In this document: positions 13,118 through 26,189 of the stretch, piece by piece
How the letters are laid out: every line of letters starts with the position of its first letter
Position numbering within the stretch: position 1 is the stretch's first letter
Notes under the pieces: model-generated
Seen by the model: the letters and a program-made list of their open reading frames with translations, nothing else
Database searches by the model: none
Told to the model about the DNA's origin: nothing
Assembly: GCF_025766255.1 (NCBI RefSeq)
Contig: NW_026516697.1
Coordinates: 62,001 to 126,000, forward strand
Direction of reading: 5' to 3'
Length of the DNA stretch: 64,000 bases
Source of the DNA: Zychaea mexicana
Lineage: Eukaryota; Mucoromycota; Mucoromycetes; Mucorales; Lichtheimiaceae
Program-made: the position numbers and the translations under genes

Positions 13118-16100
13118 TTACTCTACAGTAAAGGACACAGAGTCGCGAATGTCGCGGCTGCTTGCACCAACGTGAACTGTGAATTCACCCGAGGGAATGA
13201 CCCATTCGTGCGAATCCGAATCCCAGATACTAAGCTCAGTTTTACCGAACTCAAATGTAACCTTGCTCTTCTTGCCAGCCTTGAGGTAGACCTTTTCAAA
13301 CCCACGCAAGTGTTTGGGTGGTTCTCCAGCAGACTCGGGGAATGAGATATACGCTTGTGGGATCTCGGCACCATCGACATCTCCTGAGTTAGTCACTTCC
13401 ACGGTAGCGGTGACCTTGATGTCGTCGCCCTCGCCCTCAGTGTCAACCTCCACCTCGCTGTATTCGAATGTAGTGTACGACAATCCGAACCCGAATTCAA
13501 ACAGCGGCTCGATGTCATGGGCATCAAAGTGTTTGTAGCCTAATTCGAGTTTTTCCGTATATTCAATCTATTAAGCAATATGATGACAAATTAGGAATTT
13601 CTGATCATCGTACTGTACCGCACGCCCGGTGAGAGCGACTGCCAATGGCAGTTTATAGAATATAGCATACCACAGTCTCATTGACAACAAGAACACCGTA
13701 GTCTTCTTCATTGCGCGCAATAGTGTATGGGAGACGACCAGATGGATTGACTGCACCAAATAGAATATCGACAAGCGAGTTGCCGGATTCTTGACCAGGT
13801 ATTCCAGACCAGACAACAGCCTTAAATTTGATTGAAATATATGAATACCATACTCCACTGTTACTTAACCCCAAATACAAAACTTACCCGAACATGCGGG
13901 TTATCGATCCATGGCATGAGGACTGGGCTAACAGCATGGATGATAACTACAACATTTTCGTTTGCTTCTGCTGCTGCTTCAATCTATTCATACAGTAAAC
14001 GTGATAATGAGCTTTTGCTACTGCCTTCTACGGAGCATTCTACGACGATCTTACCAGAGCGTCACCATTGTGCCACAAGGAAAGGTTGTTACGGTCACCA
14101 ACATTGCCATCGACAATGATATGCTCTTCACCAGAGTCGGCATTGGAGAAAACCAGAGCAATATCTGCTTGTCGCGCAATTTCGGCAGCTTCTTCCACAT
14201 CCCAATCCCAGAATGTGTATGTTAGCTCCACATCATCACCGACGTGGGCCTCGATTCCTTGGTGGGGCTACAAATTTTTAGTTTATTAGTATCAAATGGA
14301 TTGTTGAATAGTTTTAGTAACAATAAGGTTCTTACTGTAATCAAATAGGGGAAGTCGGCCGTTCCTGATCCCCAGCCCATAGCCCTTGAGAAATAAAAGT
14401 ACATGCACTTTTAGTAAAAGAAAAACCACACACAATTGCTTAAATAATAAGCTTACAGAGTGCCATTGCTGCAGCCACGGCTCACGCAAGAGTTGGGACC
14501 ACTACATGAAGCGATGGTTTGTTAATTTCTCTTGTACAATTTTGACAGGATAAGCAGGTCACGTGTGAGCTTACTTTGGATCATCACTGGCATCACTACC
14601 GATGAGTGCCAACGTATCGATAGAGTCAATCGACAAGGGCAATACGCCATCGTTCTTAAGAAGTACTGTGCCTGCAGCACCCATTGAGCGCACATGCTTG
14701 TGGTGGTCGGCTTGAACAAAAACTTCGAGGGCCATTGTACGGTTCACAAAGTTGACTGCTGTTTCGGGGAAATCCTTGTCTTGACCCATCTAATGTAAAA
14801 TAGAAGATTAATGGCATAGCCATGGAACCAGTTGGTGCGCACGTCGCGTAGAAACCACTGTAACATACCTTGTAGTAAGTAGCCACAATACGAGTTGTCA
14901 TGTCTGCCACCTATATAGAACATGGAACAATATCGTAATTAGCCTTTTTCTCTATGGAAAGAAAGCGCAGGTTCGGTTACATACACGTTCCGCAGTAACT
15001 TCGCCTCTATCGACGGCATCCGTCAAATTTGAGCCAAAGTAAGTATAGTCGTCACCCATAATAATGTCACCCTAGTAAAATAGTGATACGGTTAATTATC
15101 TTCATTTCGACAATCAATTTTCATCATAAATATCTATTTCCAACTTACAGGCATGGTCATATCCAGACCGGAATTAACAGACAGCACAGTAGAGTGAGTA
15201 GCACCCCTAATGATAATAATAACTCAATAAATATTTTTCTCATTCCAAACAAGTATATGAGGTAGCCAATTTTTGTACTTTTTCTTACCAATCCGACATA
15301 ATGTAGCCTCTGAAGCCTAATTCACCCTTCAAAACGGTGTTCATGGTATAGTCGTTTTCACAACCCCATATATCATCAATCATGTTGTAGCTGCACATTA
15401 CTGAACCGACGCCAGCTTCAACCATGCGAGCATAGGGCCAGAGGTAAATTTCATGGAACGTACGCTCGTCAACGTTCGAGGTAGACTAATACAAGGCAGA
15501 AGAAAAAAGGGATGCTTCAGTTTACTGCACTATTTTACTCGTTGCTTTATATGGCCACTATAGCATTAGACCAACTTACAGCCTTGCGGTTTGTTTCTTG
15601 GTTATTAAAGACATAGTGCTTGGCCGTAGCAACCTAAAAGATAGAAGGGAAGATTAGTGCCTGACATAAATTGTAATGATAATGATATCGACTGTAATAG
15701 CTTACCACTCCTTCTTCTTGGATACCCAATACTGTTTCTGCACCGGCAACGCCCTGGAGATATGGATCCTCACCGAATCCTTCCCAGTTGCGTCCGGCAT
15801 CAGGAGCACGCACAATATCAACGGAAGGACCCAATTGCACATGGATACCTATTGCAACGACGCCAGTTAATACGACTTGTAAAAACCGACAGCAGTGTCG
15901 AAACCGTAATTTATAACTACGATGCTAACCTTTGCCACGGAATTCGCGACCCATGTACCTGCCACGCTCGCGAATAGCCTGCTTGTCCCAAGAAGAGGCA
16001 GCAGTTACACCTGCGACACCTGCAGTGACATTGTCAGCATGGCGAATACCCAGAGGACCATCTTGAAGACACAAGGCCGGGAAATCAGGTTCACTGACGC

Positions 16101-16302
16101 TATAGGTATTTCCGATACACGGTGTTCTTCGCCATTTCGTGCCTGTTGTGATATTAACCATTTGCTCGAGTGACATTTGGCTAACAAGCGCCTCTGCCTT
16201 GATGTAAGCTTCATCCCAGGTCAACAACTGCGGCGTAGGTGCAGCCAAAGAGGTACTCAAAAGAGTTCCTGCCGTTATCAGAATCGAGGCTATTATACGC
16301 AT
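13118..16302 (-). CDS. GH3 family beta-glucosidase, secreted (paralogue C)
   Basis: Third and most upstream copy of the tandem array. The signal peptide ends near SLA-APT. The GH3 N-terminal domain has [13 protein letters not shown] and ends at YIMSDW with the nucleophile Asp. The GH3 C-terminal domain has [19 protein letters not shown] fibronectin-III-like tail with [11 protein letters not shown] closes the protein. Every conserved block is present and open, so the gene looks functional. Two introns differ from copies A and B: one splits the block before [14 protein letters not shown], and another lies just before the [14 protein letters not shown] block. The start is the Met opening the leader. 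Some splice sites are not fixed exactly. Confidence 0.92.
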
Positions 16303-16364
16303 ATTACTACTTGAGGTGTTCCGTCGCGCAGATGTATTTTGCTTTTACCGGGGATAAAACGAAT

Positions 16365-16371
16365 ATTTATA
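16365..16371 (-). promoter_or_regulatory. TATA box of beta-glucosidase C
   Basis: TATAAAT on the minus strand, about 63 nt upstream of the ATG at 16302. Confidence 0.5.
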
Positions 16372-19300
16372 TTGTTATGTTTATTTCAAAGAGTCCATCG
16401 TGAATCTGGTTAGACTACTATTCTCTTTTTCACAGCTGCGCCTACGTGCTAGGGAGTAGCTGATCGATAGGATTATGAGTAAAAAGCCTATACAACACTT
16501 TCCCAAATCACTCCGATCATGATGTTAAGTTTGAGAGTCGATCACGTCGCATATTTTATTTTTCAAAGCCCAGCTTGTGTACCTTGTGTATGTGAGTTTT
16601 TCCATACCAAGATTTTTGTTCATTGGACTTGTGTAACAAACCCCGGATTTACCTATATTTGTTGACCCGCGGTTTTCCCACAACCCAACTATTGTTGGCC
16701 CTGACCATTACTTACGTAAGGTTTTTATCCCGCACTCCATTTTGCATATATTTTGCTCGGCCATAAATTTATTTCATCACGATTGCAATAGGAAAACTGA
16801 CCCAGCCTCCCACCGCACGAAGACATGACCAAGCTTCTTTTTCGAAAACCACGATTTCTTGGTATACTACAAGTGGCCGCATTCATGCTCCCACTCACTA
16901 GCGGGTAATTGACAATATTCTACAAAACAGTTCAGGGTAAGGGACAGTTCGGAAAATTATCAATATCCCGTCGCTTCCCTTGACATGCGCAAAAGGAAGG
17001 CTGACAAATTCAAACAAACCACCCAAAATGGATTAACCGAGATCTCGATAAATCATCAACTATTCTCGGTGTTTATATGTGATCAGCACTAGCTAACAAA
17101 TTGTGAACACAGCTATATTTTCTGGGTATAATCGGGAGTTTTTCAAATTCAGTAGTAAAGAGATTCGAGAAACGAGTTTCTTTTCACGTAGAACAGATCA
17201 TATTGAGTAATCATGTGCGTTGTTGGTTACAGTTTTTAACTTGTAATATAATGCCCTTGTTGACAAAGAACAACGCTCTAAAGTAAGTAACTGGAAGCGG
17301 TTGGATGGACACCAATGTATGTACATATACAGTAGTTGACCCTTTTAAATTTCACACCCGTCAACTTTCAACCCTCGCTATTGTCAAATTTGTTACAGAG
17401 TTATAAAGAAAAACGAATAGCAGAATTCCTAGTATAAGTTAATCTTGCTACTGTAGTTTCAATCCTCACTGTTTTAACACAAAATTTGGAACTTATATGC
17501 ACTAAGAAATCAACGAGGGACTAATGAAATGAGTGAAAATCATCCTTGGACACATTCGTGGAAACATCTTTTTCTGCTTTATCCATTGCGCTCGTATGAG
17601 GCTGCTACTGTGATAGCTTTCATAGATACTAATAAGACTTGTAGTGAGATCTTTAAGAAATTATCAGGTACAGCAAGCCATACATTTATACCCTTCTTCG
17701 TCTTCAAGTACAATCACTCAAGCACCCGTTGACTCCCCGGAAATCTTCGTATGTAGCGAATGTGGTATGGCTTTTTACGCGCAGACACAAGGCACGAACA
17801 GCTTGCCCGTGGGGATATGCTTGAGTACAGACTTGCTATTATCGAGCACCTACTTTGCACTGACCTGCACAGTGATAATCCTACCACCGATCCGGTCACC
17901 ACAATGTTGTGAGGCTATAACGCTGCGACTCTGCTAGAGGCACATTGAGCATGCATCAATCCGCCCTAGTAGAATCTTCCATCACAAAATAAACAAAACG
18001 GTTCCCTTTTCTTTTTCCAACAAGAAACCTATCAGTTTTGGGTCACATATATCTAATGCATAGAAATTTATCTAGCATGACACTTAACGCGTAGGCGAGT
18101 GCGTGGCAACATTCTTTTTATAGCACAGTCTGTTGTGCATCTTAATATAATCCGCGTTTTTGTTGTGTCAGAAGTTACGTGAGCAAGCAACCACGGTCCC
18201 CATGGCATCCGTTGCGATGGCAACAAGCTTGAACTCCCACTCGAAAATGCACACTATGTACCTTTCTAGTAGGGCGTTAAATATACGTCCCTACCTTTAA
18301 AAGCATCTGTGCGGCTGTTCTCAAGAATAGACCCTGCTCTTTTTTTTATGTGTGTTTTAATGGAATCGATCCTTGTTCGCTTACAGAAAATGTGTATAGA
18401 GCAGAAGGAGCGTTTGGAGGTGGCTGATGAACAAGCTACACAGTAGCGCTTTGAGCATATAGGCGAAGTGTTAATGAGTTAGGGCATGGCAAAGCATCCC
18501 CTAACTCGTTTCGCATTGTGTGTATATATTGGTAGGAAGCGTGGATGAGAAAAATTGATCACATCTGTGCAAGTATCTGTACAAGAACTTGCAAAAGATC
18601 CGGAAGCTTCTAACGCAGCATCTAACGCAGAGTATGGTGCCTACTGGCTTGGATAGTATGTTTTGTGAGTGATAAAGCATCTGCATTTCGGAGAGAGGAA
18701 GCTTTAAATTATGGGCTCGGAACATTGAAAGGAAGAAGGTCAGGCAGACATCTGCAGAGCTTCTTTTGGTGCTAGCTTGCTAATATTGCGCATCTGGGTG
18801 GCTCAGTTTATGAACCTCTTGTAAACCCCGAATCTAAGCATGCTAGGTGGATACTCATTTGTCTTTGGGATATACTGTATCAATGGTCGAACTCGGGAGG
18901 CAGTTCAAGAAACAATACGATGGGCTGTATTTCTTGCGGGAGTGTTATACAAAGCCGAAAGTGTCTATAGCAGCTGCCAATACAGCGAGCTGAGCAGCGT
19001 TACCGTTCTAACTCGAATCAAGTTCCTTTGTATATTTCGAGTATTGTTGAACTTTGTCTACTCAAGTCGAAGAGAGCTCCGTCACAATATGTTATGCTTT
19101 GCCCTTATCAAACAGGTCCAGGGACGTGAAAATAAGTGTCAATCGTACTGAATGCCGGTGAGACTCAGTTCAATCAAGTTCCCTATCATGTATTCGAAAC
19201 AGTTATATGCTAGAAGCCCCAGATTAGAATTATAAGTTTTTGCGAGATAAGGATAGATACTGTCGGAGGCTTGAGCTATCATACCGGAGGTAAGATCTGC

Positions 19301-20940
19301 AAGAGTAACGAGTGACGTTTGTGGATTGCGTGTAGCTCTCAGGGTGACAATTTGGGCGCTAGTGTCTAGAGACGGTGCTTTTGGGAATCTGTTTAACAAG
19401 TATAGAATGGGGCCTATGATGTTGGATGATATACGGTAAAAGTCTACATATTCATATACACAGGATGACCGCTTTGGAGTGTATTACCCCGGCAGTTTAT
19501 GCGTACATCTCCCCCCTTACGACGACCAAATCAATCGTGGCGTATTGCCTACGCATGTCGTTGCCTGGTTAATATCAGGATTGTCGGCAGTGGATACCCT
19601 CCTGTCAACTTGCAACCAACGGATATTCTGAATTTATTTGATTCCCAGCTGTATGATCGGTTTGTTGCTCTTATTAGCTTCTCTCTCGGCACACGACGAT
19701 CAAGAATGCTTGGTCTGTCGACTCTTCCTGCAAATCTAACAACTGCTCGCTGGTTGAAACAGTCGAAATTGATTATGACGACATATTTTGTACCTTATGT
19801 ACTTTACTGTACTCTTTGGCTAATACTCTGCAGTAGTGCGCCCTTTCTCTTGGATTGCGATCGCAAAGCCAACAAGGGTAATTTTTCGGCTGAATATCAT
19901 TGATGCGTTGTATCTTTTGGTACTACTGCCGGATAAAAGCAGGATTTGAATCAAGCTATGACAAGCTGTATGACGTGCATGTACACATGGTCTTGAATTT
20001 GACACTGCAGTCAACAGGAAATTGGCTCATGATGGATGGCCGGCAATATCAGCATTACATAAGCATATAGAATATGATAACCAGCTATTACCTTTTACTA
20101 CGATATACCACTGCTTAAATGATGCATAATCTGAACCATAAAGTTCGATTAAATTAACACTGTGATAAATACTTGTGCTTAATGGTCTGCATGTTTGGAA
20201 TGCCTACATAGTTGCCACATCATTATATATATAGTATCCAACAGAAAAGCACAAGTTTAAGTTAACATGCGATTAAATTACGGGGAGGCTACAGGTACTC
20301 TATGCACCAAGCAAGTCTTTTAAGACCTTGCTGAAGGGCTTTTATTAAACATGATACCAAAATCGTTGTCCAACTTCATCGGGAAGCTCTTGAGCAAGAG
20401 AGCGTGTATTGATATAGTACACGGGAGGACTTCATAGATTTATCTGGCAAAGCTTCTACTCGAAGTCACTTACTTTGTAATGATGAGCACTTGTAAGACT
20501 GAAAAACTGCAAAGACCATGTGCAAAGTCAGGAAACCGTAGATATAGATAACTTCGCAAAATGTAACAATCTCGTTAATTGCAGAAGCAGCGTTTACTTA
20601 AGATCTGAGATTGCAAATATAAATCTCGCGTACTACGCGTTTAAAAAAGAACAGCCATTGTTCGTTTTTGCAATCGTGCAACTCGATTGAAATGCCTTTC
20701 AAAACAGCTGTAGCATCATTGTACTACTTGGCTGCTAATGACAAGCGAGCGTAAATTCCAGTGCGAGACTGTCTGTGCTTCACGGAACACTCCTTTTTTA
20801 TAAATGTAGTGGAGCTGACATTCAGGAAGACAAAGTCCAACGACAAGCGCTACAACTTTGTTAATTAGACGGCAGCCTTGAAGATCCTGCCATTACTGCA
20901 GCCTTCGAATTTCTTTCAAACCACTATACACAATCAATCA
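16372..20940. other. Gene-poor stretch
   Basis: About 4.6 kb in which I recognise no gene. Several open frames of 60-134 codons occur, for example near 17644-17937, 18840-19151 and 19499-19903. None shows a known domain or can be extended by splicing into something recognisable. Because it adjoins a decayed transposase it may contain other old transposon sequence, but I cannot show that. Confidence 0.4.
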
Positions 20941-21072
20941 GACTTCAACGACACTTTTTGTGTTTATTTATTTTTATCATTTTCTTATTTATTTTTGTAG
21001 TGGTGCACCTTGTTGGTCAAGGAAACACACACGATCAGATAGTTTAGACGTCAACAACACTTTTTGTGTTAT
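20941..21072. repeat. Direct repeat pair flanking a T-rich spacer
   Basis: Two imperfect copies of a roughly 26-nt unit sharing AACACTTTTTGTGTT-type sequence lie at 20941-20966 and 21047-21072. A TTTTTGTGT core is common to both. They sit about 600 nt upstream of the decayed MULE open frame and could belong to its terminal region. No inverted partner was found downstream. Confidence 0.45.
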
Positions 21073-21657
21073 TGATTTTGTCTTTTGGTGGTGTACACCA
21101 ATGTGCTTTTTGTCATTTTCCTATGGGGCCCCGTAGGGAAAAGTATACACCGATGCCCCCAAACATCTGTTGGTGCTACTGCATAAAGAAATCCTTGCTC
21201 TGAAAAATGGACCTGTATTTATACTTTTTCAAAAAACCAAAAAAAGTCACACGCTAGTGGATCAGCAGGTCAAGACTGGTTTTCAAGCGCAGTCGCCCCA
21301 TCACGTGATTGGCTTTGTAGAGCCCTTCTGCTTCTCCTTTGTTCTTTGCTGTGCCAAAGCAAAAGTAAAAGAAGTATCGTTGGATTGACACTATGGAAAC
21401 ACACACGGCCGCTGCTGTCATGCCGCTGTAGTTTTTAGTGTCGATCCGCGTTTCACCTTGTGCACCATCTCCGCTTCTTCTTATATGGGAACCCCGAGTC
21501 CGGTTTTCAGGTACATACCAAACGCTCGCCCTGGTTTCCTTGTACTGTACTTGATTGAAAAAGGCAAGGTAGCTGCTATACACCCAAGCAGTGTAGCGAT
21601 GGTACTAAGCAGGCACCGTAATACACCGTTACCAACTCGTATTGGAAGGACGACAAG

Positions 21658-23283
21658 TTGCAAAACATAAACAATCCAGCGCCCATTTCATCGTCGGGCA
21701 TTGGGGTGCTTTCCATTTTCGGTGGTTATGATACAGTAAAAGCAGGGCAGGAAAACCAGTCTCTTTATGAGCTACTCTATGCACTCAACTCGAACAACCT
21801 GATTAAAGTACCAACCTCACACCGATTAAGTTCTAACAAGTCCTCCAATCTGAAGACCGAATTTACGAGATGGATCGACGGCGACGAAAAGCACACGATT
21901 GCCCTACTTCCCAAAGCAGACGGAACGTATGAACGGCCCACCGACATTAGCTGGCAACTTTACCAGCAGAATCAGAAGAAAGTTGACGGTAGATTCAGCA
22001 TTGCCAAAATCTGCCTCGGTGCTATACAATGCGTAAAGGACTGTTGCCAGAAAAAGAACGTTCAGGTCAGACGTGCCAGCACCAAGTCGCTCCAGGAAAA
22101 GCAGAAGTGTGTTGATTGCGAAGGAGAAAGGCAACACATTGCCTGCGACTTCCAGGTGAACTTTTAAGTTCAATTGTTGAATGGGTACTGTCCGGTACTA
22201 TGACACGCATTCACATAGGCAATATGAAGCAGCTCATATAACAAGCAATCAGTCGCCAAACTTACCGAAAGGGTTTGACATTGCCTTATGGAATAACCTA
22301 TGGCCCTTGTTGTCGGTAGCAGCTCTCATATATCAATGAACCCACCACAACCTGTGCGCGAGATCGACGTCGATTTACAGCACACTGGTAAAGTGGCGTA
22401 TCACCGTCGTAGCATACTTACTGCCAACGGCTTCAACGCAAAGGGCGCACCCAACATTGAAACGGTAGCTACTCCAGTTCGACAGCTTAATATCGATTTT
22501 CGCGGTTTTGTACGGTCACCGCTGGATATCCATTCCGGTACGTTATACTTCTCCTTTTCACTCAACAGCGTATTGACGGAACCCTCCAGCCGATTATTAC
22601 GGATGTCACATCTACTCTTGCTTTAGTGACGGTTGCTACCTGTGCAATTCTGTCATTTTCCACGAAAAACTGCAAAGATATGTCCCAAGGGGTTTGAGTA
22701 TGAAAGGTTTCGTCTCGTGCTTTAAATACACTGTTCAAAGTGCTGGATATAAAGAAGAATGGTGCTGGTGAAACATTGATATGTGGAATAATGATGGACT
22801 TTTCGCAAGCCCAGAGAGCTGGTTTTTTGGTCGCTCTCAACATCATTTTCCTGGTGTCAAAAGAGGCGAGACGTATTTAAAGGGTTGCTACTTTCATTGA
22901 TCAGTAGAAATTGGGTGAAGTTATTCAGGTGGAACTTTGAGATGTATTCTTGGTATATACCAGAGTCATGTACGAATATTCGACATACTTACTGCTGATA
23001 TAGAACACGATTTCCCGCGCACTACGAATTGGATGAAATGGTGGCTACGACCCGGCGTTGCGAGCATGATTTTCCGATCCAAGACGACAATGCATGAAGA
23101 ACTTCTACGTAATTCTACGAGAACGACAAATGGCGTAGCATTCCTTCCATCGCAACATTTATCGTTTTATCCAGCAATCCGAACCAAATTTTTCCATGTT
23201 ACCACACCTTTTCAACTACATACAGTTAAAGCATACAGTAAATTAGAAGATGTTAAAAGGTTTGTTTTGAGAATACAGTAGAC
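21658..23283 (+). pseudogene. Decayed Mutator-like (MULE) transposase with WRKY-GCM1-type zinc finger
   Basis: Relic of a DNA-transposon transposase, readable only by changing frame and crossing stops. The first piece (21658-22167, stop after FQVNF) has a Cys-rich segment: CLGAIQCVKDCC, then KCVDCEGERQHIAC. This matches the layout of the WRKY-GCM1 zinc fingers that precede MULE catalytic domains in zygomycete transposons. A second piece in the same frame spans 22300-22626. Around 22770-22890 another frame reads IMMDFSQAQRAGF and YLKGCYFH, typical of the MULE DDE core. From about 22937 a third frame gives WMKWWLRPGVASMIF and then TTNG, matching the usual C-terminal blocks. Stops interrupt it at several points. 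No terminal inverted repeats or target duplication were identified. Confidence 0.72.
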
Positions 23284-24460
23284 CCCAAGGTCCTGCAACA
23301 GTGGAACTCTTTAAAAAATCAGTTACGTAAAAAGAAAATTAGCAGTAAAACTGTATGATGGAATATCCCGTGAAGGTGTTGCGACAATGTTTGTAGTATG
23401 CGTTTGTACATTTTGTATGCACTTTCGTACTTGTTTTTAGACTATACATGTACCATAGGCGTTTTTACGTGAGTTAAAAATGTTTTCGTCGTGTTAAATA
23501 TGATTTTTCTGCAAGTTGTTGTACTGTAACCATCTCTTATTAGATGGTGCTTTGCTGTGTTTTTCTTTATGGATACATGTACTTCTTCCAGCCACACGTA
23601 ATTCATGCGTCTCGTTTCTATTAAAGCGATGCTTTGCTCGGTGTGCTGTGTGGCGGGGTATAATTCACTAGGTGTGCTTTGTATGTTTGGTTTATTATAT
23701 AATACCTATACTTATGGCTTTTATACGCCAATGCATTCAGTCACGTATGTTGTTTTTGATGCTGATGTGTATCATATCTGTAAAAAAACGATACGTGCAA
23801 GAATCTCATAATCATTTTCTTCTATTTTCGAAATACAGTACTAGAGCATTGGGGGGTGGTGAGATCCGTATCATACGCTACAAACTTTCCTTGTTGAGCC
23901 GGCACGAGGAGCGTGTTCATGATCTCTTGTGAGTAAACTATTTTATCAATGCTGATGATGATGCGTCGTAAGATTCAGGAAGTAGCACTTTGAGTATTTG
24001 TATCTAATGATAGGTTGTTGTAGTAAGTACTTGTTTAAATAACGAAACATAACAACCTAAACCATAAACCTCATTCGGCCTGAGACATGAATTACCTGGA
24101 GGGGTGCTACTTGATGATCGCACGAGTGCAGGGAGAAGGGTGATATATTACATCTAACAAAAAATATACATATGATTGGATCTGATAATCTTACATCATT
24201 TTTGGCACACCCAGAGTTATGAATAATGCTCTTTGCATTGTTGAGTTCTTAGTTTTCGCACCTCACTAGACATCTAAAATACCAAGCGAATTGTACTCAA
24301 TTTAAATGAACAACAAACAGCTACTCCTGCTATCTAATGTAATCTATGGCAACATAGCATCATATCTAAATTATTTTCGTGGCAATAGTGATCAACAGAA
24401 GATCTGATACCACCGGATACGAACGCAATCTGAAACCATCGCCTCTTATTCATTTTGTTT
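23284..24460. other. AT-rich intergenic stretch
   Basis: No gene recognised. It lies between the transposase relic and the promoter of the ARMT1-like gene, and may include the 3' end of the transposon. Confidence 0.4.
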
Positions 24461-24565
24461 TTGCCAATGAAAAGCGATAATTTTTACTTTTAAAGCGCGG
24501 AAACACCATTCTCCTTGCCAATGAAAAATCACCTATATGCGTTTACTTATAAGCGCGGAAAAACC
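24461..24565 (+). repeat. Duplicated promoter module upstream of the ARMT1-like gene
   Basis: Two copies of a roughly 50-nt unit lie in tandem at 24461-24507 and 24514-24565. Each starts with TTGCCAATGAAAA (a CCAAT box) and ends with AAGCGCGGAAA after a TTTACTT segment. The second copy ends 64 nt before the ATG of the downstream gene, so the duplication is probably a regulatory element. Confidence 0.6.
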
Positions 24566-24629
24566 TGCTAGAACTCCCAGCGTTTCCCGACGGCTTTCAC
24601 TCTCCTTGATTTCTCATTGACCCTACACA

Positions 24630-26189
24630 ATGGCAACTGTCACTCCCAACAACCCACCTTTTTCCGCATACAGAGGAGCTGACAAAGGCAGCTTTGCATG
24701 GGACAGCACTGTCCGAAGATGGCCCATCATTCTTGACAACGCCATTGCAGATCTCGAAAAGGAAGTTCAACAAACGACCGATGACAAGGCGCGCCAAGAA
24801 GGCAAAACCATTCTGGACGCGATTGCTGACTTGAAGAACGAAATTGCTGCTGACAGACCTCTTCGGTATTTACTTGATAAGAGTTTCGAAGGATTATGAG
24901 CATGTACTCTGTAGAGAGCGATAGGTGGTTATGATTGACTGAGGATTGGGCGTTTTTTTTTTTTTGCGGGATATGTAATTCTCCTATGCATAGACTTATA
25001 AACGACAAAGAAGACGATACAGACGACTGGAATAGACACCTGGCTAGCTATTTCGCTGGAGCTACATGGTTTGGCGGAACTTGGCTTTTCAACGAATGCT
25101 ACATGTACCGTCGACTTCACGAGAACTTTAGCAACTCGACGTGCTGGAAACAATACGATCCCTTCAATGTGCAGAAATTGGCTACATTTAAAGGATCGCA
25201 TGGTTCAGTTTTTGACTTGGCTCACAAGATGCCCACCCTTATTCAGCCCATGACCGTAGAACAGCTCGAAATCGTCTATGACGAGCTAATTCAAGTCTGT
25301 CTGTGGGGCAATGCCACCGACTTGAGTTTACTGACCAACATGACCGAAGAAGATATCAAGAGATTGCAGGCAATTGAAAAGGACAAGTTGGCAGAGCAAA
25401 AGAAACGAATCTTGGTGGATGACATTGAAAAGCTGTGGGAGAAGATCAAGTCACTACAGGGTAGTCGTGTTGATTTTATCCTCGATAACTCTGGTAAGGT
25501 GCTGGTTTTTTTTAGTAAAATTCGGTGTATTATGTCGACATAACACCTAACACCCCGGATTCATTGTTTTATATCTAGGCTTTGAGGTATACGTCGATCT
25601 AATTCTCGCTGATTGGCTCCTACAGTCTGGAAAGGCGTCCAAGGTCGTGCTTAACTGCAAGGCGATCCCCTGGTTTGTCAGTGATGTGATGCCAAAAGAT
25701 GTCCCTATCCTCTTCGACTGCTGTCTCGACCGCACGTTCTTCCCCGACCACGAAAACAGATCCGAAGACGATTTTATCGCACTGGAGACCATGGTCAAGC
25801 GATGGAAGTCCTATGTCGATGATGGCAAACTTATTGTCCGTGAACACAAGTTTTGGTGCTCTGGCTTGCCCTACTGGTATCTCAAATCGGAAGCGCCCGA
25901 GTTGTTCAATGATTTGCGTCAATCCGACCTTGTGATTTTCAAGGGTGACTTGAACTTTAGAAAGCTCTTGTTCGACTGTGACTGGCCCGTTACTACACCC
26001 TTCAAGACAGCTATTGGCAAAGAAATGGGCACTGAATTCACCAACATTGTTTCTCTCCGTACTAACAAGGCTGACACAATTGCTGGTTTGCCAGAAGGAT
26101 TGAAGGAAGAGTTAGAAAAGACTGTTACGCCGCTGGAATGGCGTTGCAGTGGTAAATATGCTGTTGTCGAATACAATGGTTGCCCCTAA
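24630..26189 (+). CDS. ARMT1: DUF89 / ARMT1-like damage-control phosphatase or carboxyl methyltransferase
   Basis: Member of the DUF89 subfamily III (human ARMT1, yeast YMR027W). Family members are metal-dependent phosphatases acting on damaged sugar-phosphate metabolites; ARMT1 has also been reported as a protein-glutamate methyltransferase. Three exons, 24630-24865, 24994-25493 and 25579-26189, give 1347 nt (448 residues). Visible signatures are the metal-binding DNSGFEVYVDLILADW block at the exon 2/3 junction, NCKAIPWFVSDV, and FKGDLNFRKLLFDCDW towards the C-terminus. The length is normal for the family. The start is the first ATG after a short leader and follows a duplicated CCAAT-containing module. 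Its stop lies 154 nt from that of the convergent RlpA-like gene. Confidence 0.9.

Noticed and set aside
17644..17937. Possible zinc-finger-like VCSECG fragment
   Set aside because: Only one CxxC pair, no matching His or Cys downstream, and the frame ends soon after.
19499..19903. A 134-codon open frame in the gene-poor stretch
   Set aside because: No domain, atypical composition, no supporting splice sites; within expectation for AT-rich sequence.
21170..23811. Terminal inverted repeats for the MULE relic
   Set aside because: The best shared inverted match between flanks is only about eight bases (CCAAACAT), which is not above chance.
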